Origin: Nocardioides sp. QY071
GTDB taxonomy: Bacteria; Actinomycetota; Actinomycetes; Propionibacteriales; Nocardioidaceae
Assembly (NCBI RefSeq): GCF_029961765.1
Contig: NZ_CP124681.1
Coordinates: forward strand, 1,674,001-1,738,000
Direction of reading: 5' to 3'
Length of the DNA: 64,000 nt
A program made the position numbers and the translations under genes. The notes under the pieces are model-generated. The model searched no databases. It was not told where the DNA came from and saw nothing but the letters and a program-made list of their open reading frames with translations. Below are positions 34,100-41,031 of the stretch, piece by piece; positions within the stretch are counted from its first letter, which is position 1, and each line of letters begins with the position of its first letter.

Positions 34100-34350
34100 T
34101 GCAGATCCCCGTCACCGTGATGAGCCTCGGAGAGCTGCGCGACACGTGCCGGCGCGTCGCTCCCGACACATGCGGCTGCGGCGTGCCGCGAACCCTGCCG
34201 AACGTAGCGAACTGGCCGCAGCAGACTGCGCTCGTCGGGATCGCCCATGAAGCCTCGTGCGTGTCGGCCGGGGCGTTCGACGCGCAGATCCTCGTGCTGC
34301 TGGCGCCTTCAGGAGAGCCAAGCAATGGACCGTCCACCTGGCTCTCCTGA
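34099..34350 (+). CDS. 83-aa protein coupled to the tape measure gene
   Basis: ATG overlaps the tape measure stop (TGATG). MQIPVTVMSLGELRDTCRRV, then CGCGVPRTLPNVANWPQQ, ending with a low-complexity Ser/Pro tail. Last gene of the rightward operon; converges with a leftward gene 14 bp away. No tail-chaperone or minor tail motif is evident. Function unknown. Confidence 0.5.
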   Translation: MQIPVTVMSLGELRDTCRRVAPDTCGCGVPRTLPNVANWPQQTALVGIAHEASCVSAGAFDAQILVLLAPSGEPSNGPSTWLS

Positions 34351-34364
34351 AGGCCGCGCTGCGG

Positions 34365-34583
34365 TCAGCTTCCGTCGCGGTGCAGCACAAGCATGGCGCC
34401 GGTCTTCCCGTCAGGCTCACCGTTCGCGTCCCACCGTCGGATGTCGGGTACGACGCTCAGCAGGCGCCATCCCTGCTGTTCCATCGAGTTGAGATAGTCC
34501 TCGACGATCGCCGGGGCCGGCGTGTCGCCAGGCACGTCGGCACTGTTCAGGAAGCTGTCGAGCTCGAGCACTCGGTAAGGCAT
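34365..34583 (-). CDS. Small DUF4177-like protein
   Basis: 72 aa: MPYRVLELDSFLNSADVPGD, then IVEDYLNSMEQQGWRLLSVV and AMLVLHRDGS. The 'LN..EQQGWRLLSV' helix-strand followed by a closing strand resembles DUF4177-type small proteins. Function unknown. Last gene of the leftward unit that begins with the XRE-ImmA gene, 75 bp after its predecessor. Confidence 0.6.
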   Translation of the reverse strand: MPYRVLELDSFLNSADVPGDTPAPAIVEDYLNSMEQQGWRLLSVVPDIRRWDANGEPDGKTGAMLVLHRDGS

Positions 34584-34658
34584 CGGTGTAGGTCCCTTCG
34601 GTCAGAGGCGGTGCGGGTCGCGCCGAACGTACGCCGCGGCTCCGACGGAATCGCCAGG

Positions 34659-35024
34659 TCAGCGCCCCAGGGGCGCCATCCCGCGGTCCTCGCGGATCTG
34701 GTCCTCGAGCTCGTCGACGGTGTACGGACCCGTCGGGGTCCAGGCGGCCTCGGCCTGCTCCCGCGCGGTCATCTGGGCACAGGTGGCGAGGGTGTTGGCG
34801 AAGGCCTTGGCGGCCCGCGTGATCGCCTGGGCGTGGGTACGTTGCTGGCCCTCGTCGAACAAGACCTCGATCTCGGTCGGCTCGATGCCCAGTCGAGCAG
34901 CTACAGCCTCGGCGACCGCCGGCTCCACTTCGACGGCGCGTCCGACGGCGAGCTGCAGTACCGGTTCCAGCACAGTGACCTCGTATCTAGCGGCCGTCGG
35001 ACGGACTCGAGCACGGACCTTCAC
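34659..35024 (-). CDS. Hypothetical protein downstream of the DUF4411 gene
   Basis: 121 aa, GTG start overlapping the DUF4411 stop (GTGA). Basic N-terminus (VKVRARVRPTAARYEVTVLE), helical Ala/Glu-rich middle, acidic C-terminus (PYTVDELEDQIREDRGMAPL). No family recognised. Tight coupling suggests it works with the XRE-ImmA/DUF4411 pair. Confidence 0.6.
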   Translation of the reverse strand: MKVRARVRPTAARYEVTVLEPVLQLAVGRAVEVEPAVAEAVAARLGIEPTEIEVLFDEGQQRTHAQAITRAAKAFANTLATCAQMTAREQAEAAWTPTGPYTVDELEDQIREDRGMAPLGR

Positions 35025-35632
35025 GCACCGATCTCCTCGTCGTCGAGCTCGGATTCCGCGGCGGTGCTACGGACCCATTCGACGAAGGTGTCGCAGGTCC
35101 AGACGGCGATCCCGAGCCCTTCACATGCAGATCGGAGCGAGATCTTGAGCGGCAGCCGGTCGACCACGTCGTCGGTTGCGACGGCCACGTCGTAGCCCCG
35201 CCCGATCAGTTCCCAGGCCATCGCCGCGACGTACGGGTCTGCAGGCTCACGGTCGGGGTCGGCGTTGGCATCGACGACCTGTTCGATGAAGGGCAGGATC
35301 TCGGCTAGCGTTTCGTCGATCGGGTCCGCGTGCTGTCGCTCCCGATAGGCGCGGGCGCACCACGGCCCTGGCATGTCGGGATGACGCTCGGCGGCGAGCT
35401 CCCGCTTCACCTGGCTCGGAAACGCCAACCTGCCTTGGCGGACCAGCGTGAGCATCTGGTCGTAGACGTCCCACTGCTGATCCGCTGGAACCCGCTTCTT
35501 GATCTCGATGATCGTGCTCGAGTCGACGACGATCACTAGCTCGATGACACCGTCAGCGTCACTGATGTCGGCGAGCTCGAGGTCGTTCGTGCGGTCGTCC
35601 TCCGCCGATTCGCCCTCAGAGGGCGGGTACAC
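35021..35632 (-). CDS. DUF4411 PIN-like protein (putative toxin)
   Basis: 203 aa. Seen: VIVVDSSTIIEIKKRVPADQ with an N-terminal strand and acidic residue of a PIN-type fold, PADPYVAAMAWELI and VAVATDDVVDRL carrying further acidic positions. DUF4411 proteins are PIN-like and often sit beside XRE-ImmA genes, forming a proposed toxin-antitoxin arrangement. GTG 35632 is chosen for its GAGG site and 17-bp overlap with the upstream gene; GTG 35536 would start right at the PIN strand. Confidence 0.72.
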   Translation of the reverse strand: MYPPSEGESAEDDRTNDLELADISDADGVIELVIVVDSSTIIEIKKRVPADQQWDVYDQMLTLVRQGRLAFPSQVKRELAAERHPDMPGPWCARAYRERQHADPIDETLAEILPFIEQVVDANADPDREPADPYVAAMAWELIGRGYDVAVATDDVVDRLPLKISLRSACEGLGIAVWTCDTFVEWVRSTAAESELDDEEIGA

Positions 35633-36746
35633 CTGGGACCTCGTCAGCCATGGCCCTGGCGTCATCGACGGTGAGTCGCAGCACCGACAGGGCATCGTCG
35701 GGTGGCAGTGAGTTGAAGACCCGCGTGACGGTGTTCTCGCCATACTGCCGCAGTCGCATGCGGTGTCTTGGGGGGTTTCTGGGCGTGCGGGTGCTGGCGC
35801 CGCTCTTGACCTGGAACACCTTCAGCACCGCGGGGTACAGGCCTGCGTCGGCGAATCCCAGGTCGGCGAGGCGCGCGGCCGCGGCCCGGGCGCTGACCCG
35901 GAACGTCGTCATCATTGTCTTGACCGTGGCGAGCGTGGCGCCACCACGGTCGACGCGCAGGTCGCGCATCAGCGAGCGGACGGACGGGGCAGGCATCAGG
36001 AAGGCGGCTGCGAACCGCTCGCACCACGTCTCGGTGCGCGTGTCCACGCTGAGCGCCGTGCCCGGCGGCTCGATGCACGCCGTCGCTTCACGGAGGAGCA
36101 GATGCGCGAGTTCGTGGCCGATCGTGTAGATCCGCGCCGCTGGGGTGACGCCGGAGCTGTTGATTACGATCATGGGAGCGCGCTCGTCCCAGCCTGCGAA
36201 GCCCCTCACCGAGTCCTTTCCCAACTGGAGCTCGAAGACAAGCACGCCTACCGCCTCAAGCGCTGCCTTCCACCAGCGCAAGGCCTCGTAGTCGTCCCTC
36301 CACGTCGCCGAGGTTGGGATTCCGACCCACTCGCGCGCTCGGGCTGCGGCCACGGATGGCCGTTCGTCGACGGCGGCGCGCGGCACGTTCGGTGAGGAGT
36401 CGACCGTGGCTGCGATGGCCAGCTGCACACGCTTGGCGCGGCGTGCTTCTTTCAGCACCTCCGGCGCCACCGTCAGGTGCCCTGACCCAGGTGGGTGCCT
36501 GAAGGCATCGGGGACCGCTCCGTTAGAAGGCGGCGCCGGCAGGAAGAAGAAGGCGCGCGGTCGCGACAGCAGGCGGGCCAGATCCGAGACCTGGCCCGTG
36601 GTGGGACGGGCATCGCCGCTCAGCCACCGATCGAACTCTGCTCGGTCAACCCCCATCGCCGATGCGACAGCGCTCGACGACCGGCCGTCCTGGTGGAGGC
36701 CCCATTCGAGCACAGAGGGGGTGATCGGCGAGGTCTTGGCGACCAT
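35616..36746 (-). CDS. XRE-family regulator with ImmA/IrrE metallopeptidase domain
   Basis: 376 aa. Seen: an N-terminal helix-turn-helix region (SSAVASAMGVDRAEFDRWLS) and a COG2856-type zinc peptidase domain with YTIGHELAHLLLREA (HExxH) and TETWCERFAAAFLMPAPSV carrying the third ligand region. In ICEBs1-type systems ImmA cleaves the repressor to trigger excision; in toxin-antitoxin pairs such proteins act as antitoxins. GGAGGTGAG precedes ATG 36746. Upstream gene of the DUF4411 unit, so either or both roles are possible. Confidence 0.85.
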   Translation of the reverse strand: MVAKTSPITPSVLEWGLHQDGRSSSAVASAMGVDRAEFDRWLSGDARPTTGQVSDLARLLSRPRAFFFLPAPPSNGAVPDAFRHPPGSGHLTVAPEVLKEARRAKRVQLAIAATVDSSPNVPRAAVDERPSVAAARAREWVGIPTSATWRDDYEALRWWKAALEAVGVLVFELQLGKDSVRGFAGWDERAPMIVINSSGVTPAARIYTIGHELAHLLLREATACIEPPGTALSVDTRTETWCERFAAAFLMPAPSVRSLMRDLRVDRGGATLATVKTMMTTFRVSARAAAARLADLGFADAGLYPAVLKVFQVKSGASTRTPRNPPRHRMRLRQYGENTVTRVFNSLPPDDALSVLRLTVDDARAMADEVPGVPAL

Positions 36747-36858
36747 CCGTTCTCACCTCCGAGTGGGGGTCAGGCCGTCGCTGCGGCGTCGTACGAAGCC
36801 GAGCGTAGCCCTCGACTGCTGCCTGCCGTGGAGACTTCGGCTCAGATGAGGCCCCGTC

Positions 36859-37017
36859 CTACTCGGTCTTGTGCCGTGGGCCGGTCTTGGACGCTACAAC
36901 GGCTTGGGGTCGGGGCTCGACGGTCGCGAGGATCCGAGCCGCCCGCTCGATCTGCTTCCTCGCTGAGCGGGGGAGCGAAGGGCCGGCGTCATCGCGCCAG
37001 ATCCTCGATCGGACCAC
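36859..37017 (-). CDS. Possible 52-aa micro-protein
   Basis: GTG 37017 opens (V)VRSRIWRDDAGPSLPRSARK followed by QIERAARILATVEPRPQAVV, ending GPRHKTE at the TAG 36859-36861. It overlaps the preceding 35-aa frame by 29 bp in another phase. The composition is protein-like, but no clear ribosome site is seen, so confidence is low. Confidence 0.35.
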   Translation of the reverse strand: MVRSRIWRDDAGPSLPRSARKQIERAARILATVEPRPQAVVASKTGPRHKTE

Positions 37018-37096
37018 CGAGGATCTGACGCAGCTGCTCGAGCTGCTCCGGCGCGAAGGCGACGCCGGCCAGGACGAGACCCGTCGCGGTGCTCAC
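36989..37096 (-). CDS. 35-aa micro-protein with PEQLEQLR motif
   Basis: GTG 37096 overlaps the stop of the HTH gene (GTGA). The peptide ends in FAPEQLEQLRQILGGPIEDL. The same motif, FSPEQLEQLRRILGGPIDES, ends the 45-aa protein three genes upstream in the same operon. The shared C-terminal module argues that both are real and related in function. Confidence 0.5.
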   Translation of the reverse strand: MSTATGLVLAGVAFAPEQLEQLRQILGGPIEDLAR

Positions 37097-37281
37097 GACG
37101 CGCGCCGCGTCTTCCGCGCGATGTACTCCTCGAGCTCGCTCGTCAGCACCCGGGTCTTCGGCCGACCCGCGATGCCGATGTCGACGGCGCTCAGCTCGCC
37201 GGCGGCGATGAGGTTGTAGACGTGGCCCCGCGAGCAGTCGAGAACCTTGGCGGCCTCGGTGACGCTCAGCAGCTGGCTCAC
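37093..37281 (-). CDS. Excisionase-like HTH protein B
   Basis: 62 aa: MSQLLSVTEAAKVLDCSRGH then VYNLIAAGELSAVDIG and TSELEEYIARKT, the standard small winged helix of the excisionase family that binds near att sites or acts as a regulator. ATGA overlap with the preceding HTH gene. Candidate directionality factor for the element. Confidence 0.8.
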   Translation of the reverse strand: MSQLLSVTEAAKVLDCSRGHVYNLIAAGELSAVDIGIAGRPKTRVLTSELEEYIARKTRRAS

Positions 37282-37463
37282 TCCGACGCCTCGAAGTGTG
37301 CGTCGATCCAGGCGGCAACGTCGGCCTCGCGGTACGCCACTCGTCGGCCGACCCGAGCGGCCGGCGGCCCGTCACCGTTCTTCCGCCAGTAGCGGAGAGT
37401 GCCAACCGGGACGCCGGTCCGCTCGGCGATCTCGTCCATGCGCAGCAGGCGGCTGATCGTCAT
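37278..37463 (-). CDS. AlpA/MerR-like HTH protein A
   Basis: 61 aa: LLRMDEIAERTGVPVGTLRY then WRKNGDGPPAARVGRRVAYR and EADVAAWIDAHF. A typical short excisionase/AlpA-type DNA-binding protein of integrative elements. Follows the 45-aa gene by 12 bp and overlaps the second HTH gene, so the two DNA-binding proteins are made together. Confidence 0.8.
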   Translation of the reverse strand: MTISRLLRMDEIAERTGVPVGTLRYWRKNGDGPPAARVGRRVAYREADVAAWIDAHFEASE

Positions 37464-37475
37464 GGACGCAGGGTG

Positions 37476-37613
37476 CTACTGACCCCCGACGGAATCCTCG
37501 GAGCTTTCGTCGATCGGGCCGCCGAGGATCCGACGCAGCTGCTCGAGTTGCTCGGGGGAGAAGTCGGGCGCGGGTTCGACCAGGCGCGCGAAGTAGTCGG
37601 CGTCGAGGATCAT
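37476..37613 (-). CDS. 45-aa micro-protein with PEQLEQLR motif
   Basis: MILDADYFARLVEPAPDFSP, then EQLEQLRRILGGPIDESSED. Start overlaps the stop of the 174-aa gene (ATGA). Shares its C-terminal module with the 35-aa protein at 36989-37096. Possibly a short interaction or decoy peptide; function unknown. Confidence 0.6.
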   Translation of the reverse strand: MILDADYFARLVEPAPDFSPEQLEQLRRILGGPIDESSEDSVGGQ

Positions 37614-38134
37614 GCCAACGCCTCCATCCACGAGCTGAGCTCGAGCAAGTCGGCCACCTCCTCGGCCTGGTTCGCCGCTGCGAGCAGGTCGTCGGCGTCG
37701 AGCTGGTAGGCGAGGCCCTTCCAAGCGATGCGCTTCCCCGTGCGCTGGCTCACCTGGTGTGTGAACTCCCGACCGCGCGTCCAGTGCCCCGGGGCACGCC
37801 CGAACCGCCGGACGACCCGCAGGCTGTAGGTGATCGCGGTCGCGAGGTCGACTGGCCCTGCGTCGCAGCAGACGCGGACCTCCCAGCGGCGCTCGTCCTT
37901 GTAGAAGATCAGCGAGCCGACGTTCCGGAACACGCCGAGCGCTGAGCCGGGCTCAGGCAGCGCGTCGAAGACGTGACAGGTCTTCCTGTCGTAGTGCGAG
38001 ACCGTGAGGCCAGCCACGCGAGCCTCGACGTAGAGCCGCGGGACGTCGCCCTCATACCGCGGGATGATGGAATCCCAGGCCACGCCGGACGATCGGCGCT
38101 TCGACGGGCCCTGGGCAGGGGATGATGCAGTCAT
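37610..38134 (-). CDS. Hypothetical protein, first gene of the distal leftward operon
   Basis: 174 aa, alpha/beta. Seen: VPRLYVEARVAGLTVSHYDR, SLIFYKDERRWEVRVCCDAG, VVRRFGRAPGHWTRGREFTH and a helical acidic C-terminus (LLAAANQAEEVADLLELSSW). No family recognised. ATG 38134 has AAGGAG 9 nt upstream. First gene of the operon carrying both micro-proteins and both HTH proteins; its 160-bp leader lies directly inside attR. Confidence 0.65.
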   Translation of the reverse strand: MTASSPAQGPSKRRSSGVAWDSIIPRYEGDVPRLYVEARVAGLTVSHYDRKTCHVFDALPEPGSALGVFRNVGSLIFYKDERRWEVRVCCDAGPVDLATAITYSLRVVRRFGRAPGHWTRGREFTHQVSQRTGKRIAWKGLAYQLDADDLLAAANQAEEVADLLELSSWMEALA

Positions 38135-38293
38135 GGTTCTGGTGCTCCTTCACAGCACTGGTTCCTAGCCCCCGGGCTGGTGCTCCAACACCGCCCCGGG
38201 GGCGCCTGTTTCACTTATGGATATTCGGGCGCACAGCGGTAACGTCCGCAGACGTGAACAGGCATGATCGAACAGCGCTTGTCCGGTGCCTAC
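38135..38293 (-). promoter_or_regulatory. Leader of the distal leftward operon
   Basis: On the minus strand the 10-mer GGAGCACCAG occurs twice, once at the ribosome site and once about 34 nt upstream inside a GC-rich imperfect inverted repeat (GCCCCCGGG / CCCGGGGGC-like arms, 38167-38202). An AT-rich stretch near 38213-38227 is the only likely -10 region. It may be a regulated leader. Confidence 0.35.
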
Positions 38294-38314
38294 TCTCCAA
38301 GTTCCTGAAGTAGG
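38294..38314 (+). repeat. attR, second copy of the 21-bp ffh repeat
   Basis: Identical to 22501-22521, flanked by unrelated sequence on the left (element) and by what should be the native region downstream of ffh on the right. Confidence 0.9.
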
Positions 38315-38325
38315 TCACTCATATT

Positions 38326-38345
38326 GCGGTTTGGGACCAAACCGC
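38326..38345 (+). terminator. Hairpin that would terminate ffh in the empty site
   Basis: GCGGTTT-GGGACC-AAACCGC, a 7-bp stem extendable to 9, lies 11 bp after attR. With the element excised it would sit just after the ffh stop, so integration appears to have separated ffh from its terminator. Confidence 0.5.
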
Positions 38346-38396
38346 GTCATTTCGGGGCCAGGACGTGCGGCTTGTGACCAATCGATGGGGTGTGAG

Positions 38397-38771
38397 ATGA
38401 GCTCGACCCTCATCGTCGACGGCGCGAACGTCGTCGGCGCGCGCCCGGACGGCTGGTGGAAGGACCGCGCGGGAGCGGCGGCGCGGCTGCACGAGCAGCT
38501 CCTCGTCGCCGACATCGAGTACGACGTCGTCGTGCTCGTGCTCGAGGGGCAGGCCAAGGGCGGCGTGCGCGCCGGCAGGGACGCCCACGTGCGGACGGTC
38601 CACGCGCCGAAGGACGGCGACGCGACGATCGTCGCCGAGGCCCGCAAGGCCGCCGAGAAGGGCGGCCGGGTCGTGGTGGTCACCGCTGACCGGGCTCTGG
38701 ACGCCCGCGTCCACGGTGCCGGCGCGACCACGCTGTCACCGACCTGGCTGCTCTCCGCACTGGGGCGATAA
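38397..38771 (+). CDS. NYN-domain (PIN-like) predicted RNase
   Basis: 124 aa. Seen: STLIVDGANVVGARPDGWW, with the first catalytic-type Asp and the NYN signature Asn, a helical segment (WKDRAGAAARLHEQLL), VVVLVLEGQAKGGV, and VVVTADRALDARVHGAG with the distal acidic residue. The family cleaves RNA by a PIN-like metal site. Start ATG 38397. First native gene to the right of the element; 10 bp before the amidohydrolase. Confidence 0.8.
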   Translation: MSSTLIVDGANVVGARPDGWWKDRAGAAARLHEQLLVADIEYDVVVLVLEGQAKGGVRAGRDAHVRTVHAPKDGDATIVAEARKAAEKGGRVVVVTADRALDARVHGAGATTLSPTWLLSALGR

Positions 38772-38774
38772 CGT
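38769..38774 (+). promoter_or_regulatory. -10 box TAACGT, leaderless start
   Basis: TAACGT ends 7 nt before the GTG at 38782 and there is no ribosome site, the arrangement expected of a leaderless mRNA. Confidence 0.45.
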
Positions 38775-38781
38775 CGGCCGC

Positions 38782-39864
38782 GTGAGTGCGCTGCGGTTCT
38801 CCGGCCCTGTCCTTCCCGACGGCGAGACGCGGGAGGTCTACGTCGTCGACGGCCGGATCACCTACGAGCGCCCGGCCGGGCTGGCGGGGGCCGAGACCGC
38901 CGCCGAGGGCTGGATCGTCCCCGGCCTGGTCGACGCCCACAACCACCTCGGCCTCGAGGACGGGGGAGCGGTCGACGACGCGGAGATCGAGCGGACCGCC
39001 ATCGCGGACCGCGACAACGGCGTGCTGCTCACCCGCGACTGCGGCTCCCCGGCCGACACCCGCTGGGTCCACGAGCGCGAGGACCTGCCCCGCCTGATCC
39101 GCTGCGGGCGCCACGTCGCCCGCACCCGCCGCTACCTGCGCGGCTACGGGGTCGAGGTCGAGCCCGACAGCCTGGTCGACACCGTCGCCGAGCAGGCCCT
39201 CGACGGCGACGGCTGGGTCAAGCTCGTCGGTGACTGGATCTCCCGCGAGGAGGGCGACCTGACGCCGTCCTTCCCGGCCGACGCGGTGACCGCCGCGATC
39301 GAGGTCGCCCACGCCCAGGGGGCCAAGGTGACCGCACACTGCTTCGGCGAGGACTCGATCAGCCCGCTCCTCGACGCCGGCATCGACTGCATCGAGCACG
39401 GCACCGGCCTCACCGCTGCCCACCTCGAGCAGATGGTCGCCGGTGGCGTCGCCCTGGTCCCGACCGTGCTGCAGACCGCCAAGTTCCCGGAGTTCATCTC
39501 GGCCGCACGCGACAAGTTCCCGACGTACAGCGCCACGATGGAGACCCTCCTCGCCCGCCGCCGGGCGGTCCTGATGGATGCGTACGACGCCGGCGTGGCC
39601 CTCTACGTCGGTAGTGACGGCGGCGGCTCGGCGCGCCACGGCGTCCTGCACGAGGAGATCCTCGCCATGGCGGCGATGGGCCTGCCCAACGACTACGTCC
39701 TGGGCGCCGCCTCGTGGCGCGGCCGGGCCTGGCTCGGCTGGAACCCGGGCCTCGACGAGGGCGACCCGGCCGACTTCGCGGTCTACCCGCGCAACCCGGT
39801 CGAGGACCTGTCAGTGCTCACCGAGCCGTCGCGCGTGGTGCTGCGCGGCAAGGTCGTCGCCTGA
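38782..39864 (+). CDS. Amidohydrolase family protein
   Basis: 360 aa, metal-dependent hydrolase of the imidazolonepropionase/prolidase-like group. Seen: IVPGLVDAHNHLGLED with HxH metal ligands, GWVKLVGDW with a candidate bridging Lys, VTAHCFGE and CIEHGTGLT with the two later His ligands, and ALYVGSDGGG with the final Asp. Substrate unknown. GTG 38782 follows a good -10 at leaderless distance and starts the expected N-terminal beta region (ALRFSGPVLPDG). Confidence 0.86.
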   Translation: MSALRFSGPVLPDGETREVYVVDGRITYERPAGLAGAETAAEGWIVPGLVDAHNHLGLEDGGAVDDAEIERTAIADRDNGVLLTRDCGSPADTRWVHEREDLPRLIRCGRHVARTRRYLRGYGVEVEPDSLVDTVAEQALDGDGWVKLVGDWISREEGDLTPSFPADAVTAAIEVAHAQGAKVTAHCFGEDSISPLLDAGIDCIEHGTGLTAAHLEQMVAGGVALVPTVLQTAKFPEFISAARDKFPTYSATMETLLARRRAVLMDAYDAGVALYVGSDGGGSARHGVLHEEILAMAAMGLPNDYVLGAASWRGRAWLGWNPGLDEGDPADFAVYPRNPVEDLSVLTEPSRVVLRGKVVA

Positions 39865-39931
39865 CGCCAGCCCGTTCTGGCCACCAGAAAGGCATGGGCG
39901 CGGCACCGGGCCGCTCGCGAGACTCCGTCGC

Positions 39932-40944
39932 ATGTGTGATGTCGTCTCCGCCGCGCTCCGCTCCGGCGTCTCCCGTCGTTCCGCCCTCACCGCAGCCCTC
40001 GGTGGCGCCGCGGTCGTCGCCGCCCCCGGCCGTGCCCAGGCCGCGCCGCGGGGCGGGTCACGGACGAAGGGCGCCGACGCCCGGACCCGGCTGGTGCTGC
40101 TCGGCACCGCCGGCGGCCCGCCCTGGTACGACGGCTCGTCCAGGGCCGGCATCGCCTCCGCCCTGGTCGTCGGCGACCGCTACTACCTCGTCGACGCCGG
40201 CCACGGTGTCGGTCCGCAGATCCAGGCGGCGGGAACCGCGGGGCTGTTCCGCCGCTGTTCGGCCCGCCGCCGGTGCCGGCGGTGAGCGTCCCCGACAACC
40301 CGACGCCGGGAACCGCGGAGATGGTCGACCTGCTCGTGCGGGCCTTCGCCACGGACGTGAACGACCGTGTCTTCGACAACCGGCGCCCCACCCCCGACCA
40401 GCTCTACTCCGGTCACGACGTCCCGATCCCGGCCCAGTACCTCGGTGATCCCAACGGCGACCCGCACCCTCGGATGAGCCCGGTCCCCTTCTACGAGGAC
40501 GACCGGGTCCGGGTCTCGGCGACCCTGGTCCAGCACGCGCCGGTCTTCCCAGCCCTGGCCTTCCGGTTCGACACCGAGGACGGCTCGGTCGTCTTCTCCG
40601 GCGACACCGGGCCGAGCGAGAACCTGGTCGAGCTCGCCACGGGCGCCGACATCCTCGTGCACGAGGTGATCGACCGCGAGTGGGCCGAGCAGGTCCTGTT
40701 CCCGGAGCTGAGGACCCCGCAGCAGCAGGCCGTCGTCCAGCACCTGCTCGGCGCGCACACGCTCGTCGACCAGGTGGGACCGATCGCGGACGCGGCCGGC
40801 GTGCCCACGCTCGTGCTCTCGCATCTCGTGCCCGGCAACTGGCCCGAGCGCAAGTGGCGCCGCGCGCAGCGCTGGTACTCCGGCGAGCTGGTCGTCGGGC
40901 AGGATCTCGACGTGCTGCCGGTGGGTGCCCGCCAGAAGGGCTGA
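39932..40944 (+). pseudogene. Metallo-beta-lactamase-fold hydrolase, broken by an internal deletion
   Basis: The first part (39932-40285) has a twin-arginine signal (SRRSALTAALGGAAVV) and the MBL start LVLLGTAGGPPWY, YYLVDAGHGVG. At about 40250-40262 the frame changes, and the rest of the protein continues in another phase from LFGPPPVPAVS through FSGDTGPSEN, ILVHEVIDREWAEQ and LVLSHLVPGN to 40944. The expected block with the HxHxDH metal site, roughly 50-60 residues in homologues, is missing at the junction. Two GCTGTTC repeats 11 bp apart lie there. The gene is therefore out of frame and lacks its main zinc site. A GTG at 40273 could still start the C-terminal half. Confidence 0.8.
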
Positions 40945-41031
40945 CCCGAGGTCGTCGTATCAGGCGGGCCACCTGCCGGCTCCTAGGGAGGAGCGACCAC
41001 CCGGTCGCGCCCCCTCTCGAAGGAGCCCACC

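Larger units (their letters stand above)
22501..38314 (+). mobile_element. 15.8-kb integrated satellite-like element in the 3' end of ffh
   Basis: A perfect 21-bp repeat at both ends (22501-22521 and 38294-38314), consisting of the ffh 3' end, brackets a tyrosine integrase, a RepA-like ATPase, small Cys-rich and HTH proteins, a lone tail tape measure protein, and a leftward control operon. No capsid, portal, terminase, tail tube, lysis or FtsK/TraB gene is visible, so it is neither a complete prophage nor a typical actinomycete conjugative element. Size, integrase position next to the target gene, and gene content fit a phage satellite or a decayed prophage. Genes form a rightward block (25142-34350) and leftward blocks (38134-36859 and 36746-34365). 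Confidence 0.85.
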
